From Acidovorax sp. A79 (GTDB lineage: Bacteria; Pseudomonadota; Gammaproteobacteria; Burkholderiales; Burkholderiaceae_C), in contig NZ_AP028672.1 in the NCBI RefSeq assembly GCF_041154505.1, positions 5,000,501 through 5,064,500 on the forward strand: a stretch of DNA of 64,000 nt, written 5' to 3'. A program made the translations under genes and the position numbers. Under the pieces are notes generated by a model, which was given only the letters and a program-made list of their open reading frames with translations, did no database searches and was not told where the DNA came from. Below, piece after piece: positions 35,282 through 44,993 of this stretch. How positions within the stretch are numbered: the first letter of the stretch is position 1; each line of letters starts with the position of its first letter.

Positions 35282-37951
35282 ATGAACGCCCCCACCGCAC
35301 ACCACCACCTGCTCACGCCGGCATCGGCCGCACCGTTGGCCGATACGGACCCCGAAGAAACCGCCGAGTGGCGCGACGCCTTCCTGGCGCTGGTCGCCAC
35401 CGAAGGCCCGGAGCGGGCGCGGCACATGCTGCAGGAACTGGTGCGCCTGGCGCGCGCGCAGCGCATCGGCTGGCAGCCGGACCTGAACACGCCGTATGTG
35501 AACACCGTGGCGGTGCAGGACCAGCCCGTCTTCCCCGGCGACCTCGCCATCGAGGAGCGCGTGGCTTCCATCGTGCGCTGGAACGCGCTGGCGATGGTGG
35601 TGCGCGCCAACCAGGCCTATGGCGAACTGGGCGGCCACATCGCCAGCTACGCCAGCGCGGCCGATCTTTTCGAGAGCGGCTTCAACCACTTCTTCCGCGC
35701 CCGTGAAGGCCTGGGCGAGGGGCAGCACCGGGGCGACTTGGTGTTCTTCCAGCCGCACAGCGCGCCGGGCGTGTATGCGCGGGCGTTCCTCGAAGGCCGC
35801 CTGTCCGAGCAGGACCTGAAACACTACCGCCAGGAGCTCACGGCGCCGGGCGCGGGTGCGCAGGGCCTGTCGAGCTACCCGCACCCCTGGCTGATGCCGG
35901 ACTTCTGGCAGTTCCCCACGGGGTCGATGGGCATCGGTCCCATCAGCAGCATTTATCACGCGCGCTTCATGCGCTACCTCACGCACCGCAACCTGCTCGA
36001 CTGCTCGGCGCGCAAGGTCTGGGGCGTGTTCGGCGATGGCGAGATGGACGAGCCCGAGAGCATGAGCGCGCTGACCCTGGCCGCGCGCGAGGGCCTCGAC
36101 AACCTGGTCTGGGTGGTCAACTGCAACCTGCAGCGGCTGGACGGCCCGGTGCGCGGCAACGGCCGCATCATCGACGAGCTGGAGCGCCTGTTCGCCGGTG
36201 CGGGCTGGAACGTGGTCAAGCTCGTGTGGGGCAGCGACTGGGACGGCCTGTTCGCCCGCGACCTGACCGGTGCGCTGGTGCGCACGCTCGAAGGCACGGT
36301 GGACGGCCAGATGCAGACCTTTGCCGCCAAGGACGGGCGCTTCAACCGCGACAACTTCTTCGGCCAGAACCCCGAGCTGGCGGCCCTGGCCCAGGGCATG
36401 ACGGACGAGCAGATCGATCGCTTGAAGCGCGGCGGGCACGACTTGGTGAAGATCCACGCCGCGTATGCCGCCGCCGCGCGCCACCAGGGCCAGCCCACGG
36501 TGATTTTGGCGCACACCAAGAAGGGCTACGGCATGGGCACGGCCGGCCAGGGCAAGATGACCACGCACAGCCAGAAGAAGCTCGACGAGACGGACCTCAT
36601 CGAGTTCCGCAACCGCTTCAACCTGCCCCTGTCCGACGAGCAGGCCACCAGCCTCGCGTTCTTCAAGCCCGCCGAAGACAGCCCCGAGATGCGCTACCTG
36701 CGCGGCCACCGCCAGAACCTGGGCGGCTACCTGCCGCGCCGCGACACCACCTGCGACGCGCTGCCCGTGCCGGCCATCGCCAGCTACGCGCAGTTCGCGT
36801 TGCAGCCGCAGGCCAAGGAGATGAGCACCACCATGGCCTTCGTGCGCATGCTGGGCAGCTTGCTCAAGGACGCCACGCTGGGCCCGCGCATCGTGCCCAT
36901 CGTGGCCGACGAGGCGCGCACCTTCGGCATGGCCAACCTGTTCAAGCAAGTCGGCATCTACAGCAGCGTGGGCCAGCGCTATGCGCCCGAGGACATCGGC
37001 TCGGTGCTGAGCTACCGCGAGGCGCTGGACGGCCAGATTCTGGAAGAAGGCATCAGCGAGGCCGGCGCCATCGCCAGCTGGACGGCCGCGGCCACCAGCT
37101 ACAGCGTGCACGGCCTGGCCATGCTGCCGTTCTACATCTACTACTCGATGTTCGGCTTCCAGCGCGTGGGCGACGCCATCTGGGCCGCCGCAGACCAGCG
37201 TGCGCGCGGCTTCCTGCTGGGCGCCACCTCGGGCCGCACCACGCTGGGCGGCGAGGGCCTGCAGCACCAGGACGGCTCCAGCCACCTGGTAGCCGCCACC
37301 ATCCCCAACTGCAAGGCCTACGACCCGGCCTACGCGGGCGAGATGGCCGTGATCATCGACGCCGGCATGCGCGAGATGGTGACCGAGCAGCGCGACGTCT
37401 TCTACTACGTGACGCTGATGAACGAGAACTACGCCCAGCCCGACCTGCCTGCCGATGCGGCAGAAGGTGTGCTGCGAGGTTGCTATGTTTTCAGGAGCTA
37501 TCCGCGCTTGATGGACGGCCGTGAAGGGCCAATTTCATCCAAAAGCGTCACCCTGATGGGCTCCGGCGCCATCCTGACCGAGGTGGTCAAGGCCGCCGAA
37601 CTGCTGGCAGGCGAGGGTGTGGACGTGACCGTGCTCAGCGTGACCAGCTGGAGCGAGCTGGCCCGCGACGGCGTGGCCTGCGAACAGCGTGCGCTGGAGG
37701 GGGAGGCGCGGCCCGGCGTGGCGTGGCTGACGCAGCAACTGGCGGGCACACGCGGCCCGGTGATTGCCGCCACCGACTATGTGCGCGCCGTGCCGGAGAC
37801 CGTGCGCGCGTTCGTGCCGCAAGGCCGTCGCTTCGTCACATTGGGAACGGACGGTTTTGGGCGCAGCGATACGCGGGCGGCGCTGCGGGCGTTTTTTGGG
37901 GTGGACGCGGCGGCGGTGGCGCGCGCAGCCCGGTTTGCATTGGCGGGGTAG
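35282..37951 (+). CDS. homodimeric pyruvate dehydrogenase E1-like subunit (AceE/MdeB type)
   Basis: An 889-residue thiamine-diphosphate enzyme of the AceE family, which decarboxylates a 2-oxo acid and passes the acyl group to an E2 lipoyl domain. The thiamine motif [14 protein letters not shown] with [14 protein letters not shown] (about 253-285) is intact, as is [10 protein letters not shown] at the C-terminus. No E2 or E3 gene is next to it, unlike housekeeping aceE, and it faces an Lrp gene. It may serve 2-oxobutyrate or pyruvate. A dispersed repeat is read in frame at about residues 733-753, adding about a dozen residues relative to E. coli AceE, recalled from memory. Confidence 0.9.
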   Translation: MNAPTAHHHLLTPASAAPLADTDPEETAEWRDAFLALVATEGPERARHMLQELVRLARAQRIGWQPDLNTPYVNTVAVQDQPVFPGDLAIEERVASIVRWNALAMVVRANQAYGELGGHIASYASAADLFESGFNHFFRAREGLGEGQHRGDLVFFQPHSAPGVYARAFLEGRLSEQDLKHYRQELTAPGAGAQGLSSYPHPWLMPDFWQFPTGSMGIGPISSIYHARFMRYLTHRNLLDCSARKVWGVFGDGEMDEPESMSALTLAAREGLDNLVWVVNCNLQRLDGPVRGNGRIIDELERLFAGAGWNVVKLVWGSDWDGLFARDLTGALVRTLEGTVDGQMQTFAAKDGRFNRDNFFGQNPELAALAQGMTDEQIDRLKRGGHDLVKIHAAYAAAARHQGQPTVILAHTKKGYGMGTAGQGKMTTHSQKKLDETDLIEFRNRFNLPLSDEQATSLAFFKPAEDSPEMRYLRGHRQNLGGYLPRRDTTCDALPVPAIASYAQFALQPQAKEMSTTMAFVRMLGSLLKDATLGPRIVPIVADEARTFGMANLFKQVGIYSSVGQRYAPEDIGSVLSYREALDGQILEEGISEAGAIASWTAAATSYSVHGLAMLPFYIYYSMFGFQRVGDAIWAAADQRARGFLLGATSGRTTLGGEGLQHQDGSSHLVAATIPNCKAYDPAYAGEMAVIIDAGMREMVTEQRDVFYYVTLMNENYAQPDLPADAAEGVLRGCYVFRSYPRLMDGREGPISSKSVTLMGSGAILTEVVKAAELLAGEGVDVTVLSVTSWSELARDGVACEQRALEGEARPGVAWLTQQLAGTRGPVIAATDYVRAVPETVRAFVPQGRRFVTLGTDGFGRSDTRAALRAFFGVDAAAVARAARFALAG
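37480..37540 (-). repeat. dispersed repeat copy G, inside the E1 coding sequence
   Basis: Read on the minus strand this is GGATGAAATTGGCC, then GTCCATCAAGCGC and GGATAGCTCCTGAAAACATAGCAA, matching copy C in order and spacing. In the gene frame it encodes part of the segment from FRSYPR to GREGPISS. Confidence 0.6.
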
Positions 37952-37981
37952 GGTGTGTGGACGGCGCCGCCACCTGGCCAC

Positions 37982-38003
37982 CGCCACTTTGTGGCGCTTT
38001 CTT
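37982..38003 (+). terminator. probable terminator after E1-like gene
   Basis: CGCCAC and GTGGCG arms around TTT, followed by CTTTCTT, 30 bases after the stop codon. The stem is short. Confidence 0.5.
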
Positions 38004-38039
38004 CACTGGCGGCGGTGGGGCGCATGACGCGGGGAACGG

Positions 38040-38873
38040 TCATGCACGTGCCACAGCGGGCCGCTTGAAAAACGCGTCCAGCACCGGCATCAGCGCCGGA
38101 AACTCCTGCGCGAACCGGTCCCGGTTCACAAAGTAGGCCTCGCAGGCCACGGCAAAGAATTCGGACTGCGATGTGGCCCCGTAGGCGTCCAGCCAGGGGC
38201 GTTCCGCGCCGAAGCGCTCGGCCAGGATCACGCGTTCTCGGAACTGTTCGTACGCGGGCTCCCAGGCGGCCCACCAGGCTTCGTAGGCCGCGCGCCCTGT
38301 GCGCGTGCCCATGAAGCCTGCGGGCAATGGCGGGCAGCCGTTGGGCTCGCCGCTGCGCATGTCGAGCTTGTGAACGAACTCGTGCACCACCACGTTGTGG
38401 CCGCGCTCAGTGTTCTCACGCCCGTTGGAGGCGTGTGCCCAGCTGAGCATGATGGGGCCGCGGTCCATGGCCTCGCCCAGCAGCACCTGCGTATGTTCAT
38501 GCACCACACCGGCTTCGTCCACCGTCTTGCGGCGCGCCACGGCCTCGCCGGGGTGCAGCACGATGCCCACGAAATCGTCGTACCAGTCCAGCGCCTGGGC
38601 CGGGTCGCCCCAGTGCAGCAGGGGCAGGCAGGCCTGGGCCGCGATGTCGATGGCCATGGCATCGGTCACCACCAGGCCGTGCGCGCCGTGGAATTCCTTG
38701 TGGTGCAGGAAGAGGGCGCTGAGCGCGCGCAGCTTGGACTGGTCGTGCAGCGAGAGCGCCGCCAGGAACGGGTAGCGCTGCAGGGTCTGGAGCCACAGCG
38801 TGGCCGAGATGTCGGGCACGGGGGACACGGTGGCGCGGACACGGCTCCAGAGCCGGTGGAGGAGAGGGGGCAT
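38040..38873 (-). CDS. mtfA: M90 zinc metallopeptidase MtfA
   Basis: A 277-residue cytosolic zinc peptidase of the MtfA (DgsA anti-repressor) family. The HEFVHKLD motif (about 165-172) gives HExxH, with a downstream glutamate in SEFFAVACEAYF. In E. coli MtfA titrates the glucose regulator Mlc and has aminopeptidase activity; no Mlc gene is in view. It is the last gene of a leftward run of six, 36 bases after lpxH. Confidence 0.92.
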   Translation of the reverse strand: MPPLLHRLWSRVRATVSPVPDISATLWLQTLQRYPFLAALSLHDQSKLRALSALFLHHKEFHGAHGLVVTDAMAIDIAAQACLPLLHWGDPAQALDWYDDFVGIVLHPGEAVARRKTVDEAGVVHEHTQVLLGEAMDRGPIMLSWAHASNGRENTERGHNVVVHEFVHKLDMRSGEPNGCPPLPAGFMGTRTGRAAYEAWWAAWEPAYEQFRERVILAERFGAERPWLDAYGATSQSEFFAVACEAYFVNRDRFAQEFPALMPVLDAFFKRPAVARA

Positions 38874-38909
38874 GGCGATCAGGCGGCGGGAGGTGAAGCC
38901 CCGCGCAGT

Positions 38910-39701
38910 TCAGGATCGCTGGTACTTGGGGGCCAGGGGCAGCCGTTCCAAGCCCACGCGGGACAAACGCAGTATTTCCGCGCGGGGCGGCAATGCGGCC
39001 GCGTCCCAGTCGCTGAGCACCACACGCCGCAAGCCGGGGGCCAGTGCGTGGTCGGCGGGACGGTGGGTGTGGCCGTGAATGAGCGTATGTGCCTGGGCCG
39101 CCTGCAGCCAGGCGATGGCAGCCGGGCCGTCCACGTCGGCATAGATGGCGCCCGATTGTTTGCGCGCCTCGCTCTCCTGGCGGATGCCGCGTGCCTGCGC
39201 GCGGCGCGTCGCCAGGGGCTGCGCCAGAAACTGCTGCTGCCACCCGGCACTGCGGGCCTGCACGCGAAAGCGCTGGTAGTCCACATCGTCCAGGCACAGC
39301 AGGTCGCCATGGCTCAGCACGAAGCGCTGGCCGTCAAACACCAGGACCGTCGGGTCCGCCAGGCCGGTGATGCCACACTGCGCAAGGAACGCAGGGCCCG
39401 CCAGGAAGTCGCGGTTGCCGTGCATGAAGTACACGGGCAGGCGCTGCGACGCCGCGCGCAGGGCCGCGCAGCCCTGGGCCTCGAAGCTGCCGGTTTCGCC
39501 GATGGCGTCGTCCCCCACCCAGACCTCGAACAGATCGCCCAGGATGAAGAGGGCATCCGCTTCGGTGCCGGCCAGGTAGTCCTGCCAGGCGGCCACGGTG
39601 GCAGGCTCGCTGGCCTGCAGGTGCAGGTCGGAAATGAAATCGACCGTGCGCCAGTGCGCGGGAGCGGCAAGCTCCTCGAACCGGGGCACGGTCGTCGTCA
39701 C
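38910..39701 (-). CDS. lpxH: UDP-2,3-diacylglucosamine diphosphatase
   Basis: A 263-residue calcineurin-like phosphoesterase that makes lipid X in lipid A synthesis at the inner membrane surface. Metal-binding motifs are FISDLHLQ (about 17-24), LGDLFEVWVGDD (about 55-66), MHGNRD (about 93-98), LSHGDLLCLDD and HGHTHRP (about 212-218). All are present in order. It sits 27 bases after a cyclophilin gene, an arrangement also seen in other betaproteobacteria. Confidence 0.95.
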   Translation of the reverse strand: MTTTVPRFEELAAPAHWRTVDFISDLHLQASEPATVAAWQDYLAGTEADALFILGDLFEVWVGDDAIGETGSFEAQGCAALRAASQRLPVYFMHGNRDFLAGPAFLAQCGITGLADPTVLVFDGQRFVLSHGDLLCLDDVDYQRFRVQARSAGWQQQFLAQPLATRRAQARGIRQESEARKQSGAIYADVDGPAAIAWLQAAQAHTLIHGHTHRPADHALAPGLRRVVLSDWDAAALPPRAEILRLSRVGLERLPLAPKYQRS

Positions 39702-39728
39702 GGAGACGGAGGTCAGATCAACGCGAGA

Positions 39729-40235
39729 TCAGAGTGCGACAGCCTTCTCGATGATCACGTCTTCCTTCGGCACATCGTCGTGGAAGCCCTTGCGGCCCGT
39801 CTTCACGGCCTTGATCTTGTCGACCACGTCGGCGCCGCCAACCACCTTGCCGAACACGGCATAGCCCCAGCCCTGGGCCGAGGGAGCGGTGTGGTTCAGG
39901 AAGCCGTTGTCGGCCACGTTGATGAAGAACTGGGCGGTGGCCGAGTGCGGGTCGCTGGTGCGGGCCATGGCCACGGTGTAGTTGGCGTTCTTCAGGCCGT
40001 TGTTGGCTTCGTTCTCGATGGGCGCGTCGGTGCCCTTTTGTGTCATGCCGGGCTCGAAGCCGCCGCCTTGCACCATGAAGCCGGGGATCACACGGTGGAA
40101 GATGGTGTTGTTGTAGTGGCCCTTGTTCACGTAGGCCAGGAAGTTCTCGACCGACTTGGGCGCCTTGGCGGCGTCGAGTTCGAGGGTGATGACGCCGTAG
40201 CCGGCGATGTGCAGTTCGACTTGGGGGTTGCTCAT
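39729..40235 (-). CDS. ppiB: cytosolic peptidyl-prolyl cis-trans isomerase (cyclophilin)
   Basis: A 168-residue cyclophilin without signal peptide, like PpiB. Active-site signs are [16 protein letters not shown] (about 47-62) with the catalytic Arg, and [10 protein letters not shown]. The C-terminal extension is short. It lies 36 bases after a second, exported cyclophilin gene and is clearly related to it, so a duplication followed by loss or gain of an export signal is likely. Confidence 0.94.
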   Translation of the reverse strand: MSNPQVELHIAGYGVITLELDAAKAPKSVENFLAYVNKGHYNNTIFHRVIPGFMVQGGGFEPGMTQKGTDAPIENEANNGLKNANYTVAMARTSDPHSATAQFFINVADNGFLNHTAPSAQGWGYAVFGKVVGGADVVDKIKAVKTGRKGFHDDVPKEDVIIEKAVAL

Positions 40236-40271
40236 GGCAAGGGTTCTTTCAATCAGTCAATCAAAAATGGG

Positions 40272-40853
40272 TTACTTCACCAGGGTGGCGGAGTTGATGG
40301 TGACGGGGGCGGTGGGCACGTTCTGGTGCGGGCCCTTGTTGCCGGTGGCCACGGCCTTGATCTTGTCGACCACCTCGGTGCCGCTCACCACCTTGCCGAA
40401 CACGGCATAGCCATGGCCGTCGGGGCTGGGAGCATTGAGCATCGCGTTGTCCTTCACGTTGATGAAGAACTGCGACGTGGCCGAGTTGGGGTTGCCTGAG
40501 CGCGCCATGGCGATGGTGTAGTTGTCGTTCTTGAGGCCGTTGCCGGCTTCCAGCGGAATCGGGGCCTTGGTGGGCTTGGGAATCAGGTCGGCCGTGTAGC
40601 CGCCGCCCTGGATCATGAAGCCGTCGATCACGCGGTGGAACACGGTGCCGTCGTAGTACTTGTCCTGCACGTAGGCCAGGAAGTTCTCGACCGTCTTGGG
40701 TGCCTTGGCGGGATCGAGCTGCACCACGATGTCGCCCATCGAGGTGGACAGCTTGACCTTGGGGGCATCTTGCGCCTGCACGGGTGCTGCAGAAAAGATA
40801 GCTGCCAGCGCAATGCTGGAAAGTGCCAGGGTCGAATTTCTTCTGGAAATCAT
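40272..40853 (-). CDS. ppiA: periplasmic peptidyl-prolyl cis-trans isomerase (cyclophilin)
   Basis: A 193-residue cyclophilin with a signal peptide (about 1-28, ending PVQAQ). The active-site segment is VFHRVIDGFMIQGGGY, and SATSQFFINV follows. It is exported by prediction and would help fold envelope proteins. Its ATG overlaps the stop of the L,D-transpeptidase gene by four bases (ATGA), so translation is coupled. The signal-peptide codons match a dispersed repeat (40791-40842), an unusual origin. Confidence 0.94.
   Translation of the reverse strand: MISRRNSTLALSSIALAAIFSAAPVQAQDAPKVKLSTSMGDIVVQLDPAKAPKTVENFLAYVQDKYYDGTVFHRVIDGFMIQGGGYTADLIPKPTKAPIPLEAGNGLKNDNYTIAMARSGNPNSATSQFFINVKDNAMLNAPSPDGHGYAVFGKVVSGTEVVDKIKAVATGNKGPHQNVPTAPVTINSATLVK
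40791..40842 (-). repeat. dispersed repeat copy H, across a signal peptide
   Basis: On the plus strand AGAAAAGATAGCTGCCAGCGC, then AAGTGCCAGG and TCGAATTTC, in the same order as the reverse complement of copy C. The match is weaker in the middle. The frame gives the hydrophobic core of the ppiA signal peptide. Confidence 0.45.
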
Positions 40854-42145
40854 CCAATCACTCCTTCAAAAAATATCTGCCATTGTTGGCCCCGCCGCGC
40901 CCAGTACTGGCGCTTGACGGGGCCCGTGCGGGCGCCTGCGGCGACTTCGCCGAACGTTACCACCATGGTGTCGGCGGAATCTGTCCAGCGCAGGTAAGAC
41001 TTGTCCTTGAGGTGTAGTTCCCTGCCCCGCAATGCGCGGGTCTCGGCCTGGAGCACCTGGGACCACTCTTGCAGCGGTTTCTTGCGGTAGCTCTGGAAGT
41101 CCGGCGCGTAGAAACCCATCAGGCGGCTCATGTCGCCCTCGGTCTTGGCGCTGCGCCAGGCGTTGAGCACCGCGTCGAAGGATTTGCGGTCCGCCTGTAC
41201 CGCGTGCGGTGCCACCCACTGCAGCTGGCGCGTGATGACCACGGGCGTGGAGCGGGGCTCCACCGTGCGCAGGATGCGTTCGAGGTCGGGATTGGCCAGC
41301 ACCAGGCAGCCATCGGTGGCCAGGGGCGCGCGGGCAAACTGGTCGGGCGGCGTGCCGTGCAGCCAGATGCCGCCACCGGTCTTGCCCCGGCTCTGGTCCA
41401 GGGGGTTGGGGTAGTTGATGGGCAGCGCGCCCGCGCCGTAGAAGTCCTTGAGCGTGGCGGGGTCCAGCCGGCTGGTGATGAAGTAGACGCCCAGCGGGGT
41501 GCGCTGGTCGCCTTCCAGGTTCTTCTCGATGCCCAGCTTGCCGACAGAAGCGTAGTAGTCGGCGACCAGCTGCAGGCCCTTGGGGGTGTTCTCGAACAGG
41601 TACAGGCGCGAACGCGAGGCATCCACCGCGATGGCATGGCGGGAGCGGGGCGAGAGCTCCAGGAACTGCGCCGGGATGCTGTGCGCCGGGGGGCGGCTGC
41701 GCTGGGCATCCACGCGCTGGCGCGATTCGTTGCGCAGTTCTTCCAGCGTGGCAGCCGTCTGGATGCTGCGGGCCGAGTCGGGCTCGGGCACATCGCCCAG
41801 GCGGCGGATCGGCCGCGTGCGCGCCATCAACAGGTCGCCCACCACCAGTTGCGCCAGCTGGAAGTTGGGATAGTCGCGCGCCAGGGCCTCGGCCTGCGCC
41901 AGCGCCTCGCGGTGGCGGCCCTCGGCGATGAGCTGGTACACCACCATGAGGCGTGCCTCCGCCTGGCCATCGCGCAGGGCGGGTGCCGTGGAGCCCGCGG
42001 CTTGCATGGGCCGGACCGAGGTGACGGCCGCCGCGCCCCGGGACTTGGCGCTCTGGGGCAGCACCGGGGCTGCGTGCAGGAGCGCCGCCAGGCAAAGGGC
42101 GCCCGCCACGGCCGGGCGGCTTCGTGCGGACAACGCCACAAGCAT
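40850..42145 (-). CDS. L,D-transpeptidase with C-terminal NTF2-like domain
   Basis: A 431-residue exported L,D-transpeptidase (YkuD fold). After a signal peptide and a small TPR-like region (about 50-110), the catalytic domain covers about 165-310: IWLHGTPP and the nucleophile in TDGCLVLANPD. A C-terminal segment (about 330-430) resembles the NTF2/SnoaL-like 'Cds6' domain found in some transpeptidases. The enzyme links peptidoglycan stems or anchors proteins to them. The next gene starts inside its stop codon. Confidence 0.9.
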   Translation of the reverse strand: MLVALSARSRPAVAGALCLAALLHAAPVLPQSAKSRGAAAVTSVRPMQAAGSTAPALRDGQAEARLMVVYQLIAEGRHREALAQAEALARDYPNFQLAQLVVGDLLMARTRPIRRLGDVPEPDSARSIQTAATLEELRNESRQRVDAQRSRPPAHSIPAQFLELSPRSRHAIAVDASRSRLYLFENTPKGLQLVADYYASVGKLGIEKNLEGDQRTPLGVYFITSRLDPATLKDFYGAGALPINYPNPLDQSRGKTGGGIWLHGTPPDQFARAPLATDGCLVLANPDLERILRTVEPRSTPVVITRQLQWVAPHAVQADRKSFDAVLNAWRSAKTEGDMSRLMGFYAPDFQSYRKKPLQEWSQVLQAETRALRGRELHLKDKSYLRWTDSADTMVVTFGEVAAGARTGPVKRQYWARRGQQWQIFFEGVIG

Positions 42146-42239
42146 GTGCGAAATCGTTTCAGGTCAGGTCAGGGCAGGGAGGCAGAAACAGCGCGCGCCG
42201 CCGCCATCGCAGGGCCGGCTGCGCCGCGCTTCGTCACGG

Positions 42240-43322
42240 TCAGCCGCCGGTGGATTCGCGGACGATGGTCCAGCGGCCGTTGTGGTTCACCATGTCCAGC
42301 GTCTTGCGGCTGGCGACATTGAGCGCATCGGCCGTGTAGGCCTGGCGGAAACGGGCCGTGGCCTTGTCGCCGTTGACCGCGACCGAGATGTCGGAGATCT
42401 GCACGCTGATCCTGGATTTTCCGACGATGCGCGCTTCACGCTCCTTTTCCCAGGCGGCACGGGTCTGGCGGCCGGGAGGATCGAATGACTTGTCGTAGGC
42501 GCCGAGGTAGGCGGCCATGTCCTTGGCGGACCAGGCGGCGGCCCAGGCCTGCACGGCCGCGGTAACGGCGGCCTGCAGGGACGCATCGCCGGCAGCGGCG
42601 GCGGGCGACGCGGCAACGGCCGGAGCGGGGGATGCCGCGGCAGCGGGTGCGGGCGCTGGCGCAGCAGGCGCCGGTGAAGGGGCTGCCACGGGCGCTGCGG
42701 CGGCGGGTGCCGTTGCGGCGGGCCGCTGCGTGGCCGCCACGGCTGGCGCCGGCGCGGGGGCCGCGGCCCCGGGGCGAGCGGGCTTGCCGGCGGCGGCTTC
42801 CGCAGTGAACAGCTCGCGGATCAGCGCCAGCTTGGGCTTGACGGAGCTGGCGTTGGCCGCATCCAGCTGCAGCGCCTTGTTGTAGGCCTGGCTGGCCAGC
42901 TTGGCATAGATGTCGCCCAGGTTCTCATGGGCGGTGGCGTAGCTCGGATTGGTGCGGATCGCCATTTCGAGCGCCGTGCGGGCCTTGTCCAGCTGGTTCT
43001 GGCTGGCATACAGCACCGCCAGATTGTTGTAGGGCTCGGGCAGCTCGGGATACTCTTCCGTGAGCTTGGTGAACGTGGTGATCGCATCGCCGGGCTTGCC
43101 CGAGTCCGCCTGCGCCACGCCGCGCAAGAAGCGCAGCTGTGGGTCGCGCGGGGCGGCGGCAAGGCGCTGGTCGGCCTTCACCAGGGCTTCGGCCGGCTTG
43201 CCGGCCTTGATCAGCTGGGTGATTTCCGCATAGTCGTCCGCATGGGCCGCACCGGTGCCCAGCAGCGCGGTCAGTGCCAGCAGGCGCAGCAGGTGGGGGA
43301 GGGTGCGTCGGACTTGCTTCAT
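42240..43322 (-). CDS. exported TPR protein with C-terminal NTF2-like domain
   Basis: A 360-residue exported protein. A signal peptide (about 1-27) is followed by about three TPR units (about 30-165; PELPEPYNNLAVLYASQ and YATAHENLGDIYAKLA), a long Ala/Pro linker (about 175-255) and a C-terminal domain (about 260-360) that resembles that of the neighbouring L,D-transpeptidase. It heads the leftward run with the transpeptidase, two cyclophilins, lpxH and mtfA, 94 bases before the transpeptidase. A scaffold role in wall remodelling is a guess. Confidence 0.85.
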   Translation of the reverse strand: MKQVRRTLPHLLRLLALTALLGTGAAHADDYAEITQLIKAGKPAEALVKADQRLAAAPRDPQLRFLRGVAQADSGKPGDAITTFTKLTEEYPELPEPYNNLAVLYASQNQLDKARTALEMAIRTNPSYATAHENLGDIYAKLASQAYNKALQLDAANASSVKPKLALIRELFTAEAAAGKPARPGAAAPAPAPAVAATQRPAATAPAAAAPVAAPSPAPAAPAPAPAAAASPAPAVAASPAAAAGDASLQAAVTAAVQAWAAAWSAKDMAAYLGAYDKSFDPPGRQTRAAWEKEREARIVGKSRISVQISDISVAVNGDKATARFRQAYTADALNVASRKTLDMVNHNGRWTIVRESTGG

Positions 43323-43536
43323 GGGGGATTCAAGGGTGTTGGGCAGCGTCTGTCCCGGGCGGGGGCTTATACTGCGGCGGATTGTAGCTGAGGGGGTTGT
43401 CATGACGGTGCGCTGTTGCCGCGGGTGATTTCGCTGGAGGCCCCTTGCTGGGCCAACTCCCTCCAGGGGCCTTTGCCCCCTGCTGCCGGGTGAACCTTTT
43501 TCACCCAACCACCCCATCCCCCGTGACTGAAATCCC

Positions 43537-44919
43537 ATGAGTTTGCGCATCTACAACACGCTGTCGCGTGCATTGGAGGAGTTTTCCCCGCTCGAACCTG
43601 GCCATGTGCGCATGTACGTGTGCGGCATGACCATCTATGACCTGTGCCACATCGGCCACGCCCGCATGATGATGGCGTTCGATGTCGTGCAGCGCTGGCT
43701 GAAAAGCAGTGGCTACCGCGTCACCTATGTGCGCAACATCACGGACATTGACGACAAGATCATCAAGCGCGCGCTGGAGCGGGGCATCACCATCCGTGCC
43801 CTCACGGACGAGATGATCGCCGCCATGCACACCGACATCGCGGCGCTGGGCATCGAGCCCCCGTCGCTGGAGCCGCGCGCCACCGAATACGTGCCCCAGA
43901 TGCTTTCGCTGATCGGCACGCTGGAAGGCAAGGGCCTGGCCTACCGCGCCGGCAATGGCGACGTGAACTACTCCGTGCGCAAGTTCGACGGCTACGGCAA
44001 GCTCTCGGGCAAGTCGCTCGACGAATTGCGCGCGGGTGAGCGCGTGGCCGTGCTCGATGGCAAGGAAGACCCGCTCGATTTCGTGTTGTGGAAAGCCTCC
44101 AAGCCCGAGGAGCCACCCGAGGCCAAGTGGGACAGCGAATTCGGCTCGGGCCGCCCCGGCTGGCACATCGAGTGCTCGGCCATGTGCGGCGCCACGCTGG
44201 GCGAGACCTTCGACATCCACGGCGGCGGCATGGACCTGCAGTTCCCGCACCACGAGAACGAGATCGCCCAGAGCGAAGGCGCCAATGGCAAGCCCCTGGC
44301 GCGCTTCTGGGTGCACAACGGCTTCGTGCGCGTGGACAACGAGAAGATGAGCAAGTCGCTGGGCAACTTCTTCACCATCCGCGACGTGCTGGCGAAGTAC
44401 GACGCCGAGACGGTGCGGTTTTTCATCGTGCGGGCCCACTACCGCAGCGCCCTGAACTACAGCGATGCCCACCTGGACGACGCGCGCCAGGCCTTGAAGC
44501 GCCTGTACACCGCCCTGAACCTCGTGGCGCCCGCCGAGGTGGCGGCCATTGACTGGGCGGCGCCGCATGCCGCCCGCTTCAAGGCCGCGATGGACGAGGA
44601 CTTCGGCACCCCCGAAGCCATGGCCGTGCTGTTCGACCTGGCCGGCGAGGTCAACAAGACCCGCTCTGCCGAACTGGCGGGGCTGCTCAAGGCGCTGGGC
44701 GGTTGCCTGGGGGTGCTGCAGGGCGACCCCAAGGCCTTCCTGCAGGCCGGGGCGGGCGGTATGGACGAAGCCGAAATCCAGGCCCGGATCGCCGCGCGCG
44801 CCGCTGCCAAGGCGGGCAAGGATTTCGCCGAGGCCGACCGCATCCGCAATGCATTGCTGGCCCAGGGCATCGTGCTCAAGGACTCCGCCGCTGGCACCAC
44901 CTGGGAAGCCGCGCAGTGA
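43537..44919 (+). CDS. cysS: cysteine--tRNA ligase
   Basis: A 460-residue class I synthetase. The zinc-binding cysteine and HIGH motif are in [16 protein letters not shown] (about 28-43), and the signature KMSKSLGNF lies at about 269-277. GWHIECSAM and the HHENE segment give further zinc ligands. Domain order and length match E. coli CysRS. The gene starts an order cysS - glycosylase - accA - tilS that I recall as conserved in Burkholderiales. Confidence 0.97.
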   Translation: MSLRIYNTLSRALEEFSPLEPGHVRMYVCGMTIYDLCHIGHARMMMAFDVVQRWLKSSGYRVTYVRNITDIDDKIIKRALERGITIRALTDEMIAAMHTDIAALGIEPPSLEPRATEYVPQMLSLIGTLEGKGLAYRAGNGDVNYSVRKFDGYGKLSGKSLDELRAGERVAVLDGKEDPLDFVLWKASKPEEPPEAKWDSEFGSGRPGWHIECSAMCGATLGETFDIHGGGMDLQFPHHENEIAQSEGANGKPLARFWVHNGFVRVDNEKMSKSLGNFFTIRDVLAKYDAETVRFFIVRAHYRSALNYSDAHLDDARQALKRLYTALNLVAPAEVAAIDWAAPHAARFKAAMDEDFGTPEAMAVLFDLAGEVNKTRSAELAGLLKALGGCLGVLQGDPKAFLQAGAGGMDEAEIQARIAARAAAKAGKDFAEADRIRNALLAQGIVLKDSAAGTTWEAAQ

Positions 44920-44933
44920 TCGTTGTGTTTGTC

Positions 44934-44993
44934 ATGGAAAACGCCTGCTGGGCGGATGGGACGCCCGGTGGCAGCTTCTAAAAAGATAGCATC
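44934..44993 (+). repeat. dispersed repeat copy I, weak, at the glycosylase start
   Basis: CATGGAAAACGCC, a GGATGGGACGCCC middle and GGCAGCTTCTAAAAAGATAGCAT tail. The tail fits the family well and the 5' half poorly. It lies over the first codons of the glycosylase gene. Confidence 0.35.

Noticed and set aside
38370..40499. A 709-residue plus-strand open frame
   Set aside because: It runs antisense across mtfA, lpxH and the cyclophilin genes, all of which have clear active-site motifs.
43438..43472. Inverted repeat AGGCCCCT/AGGGGCCT upstream of cysS
   Set aside because: The loop is 19 bases and there is no convincing T run or anti-terminator, so no attenuator or T-box is claimed.
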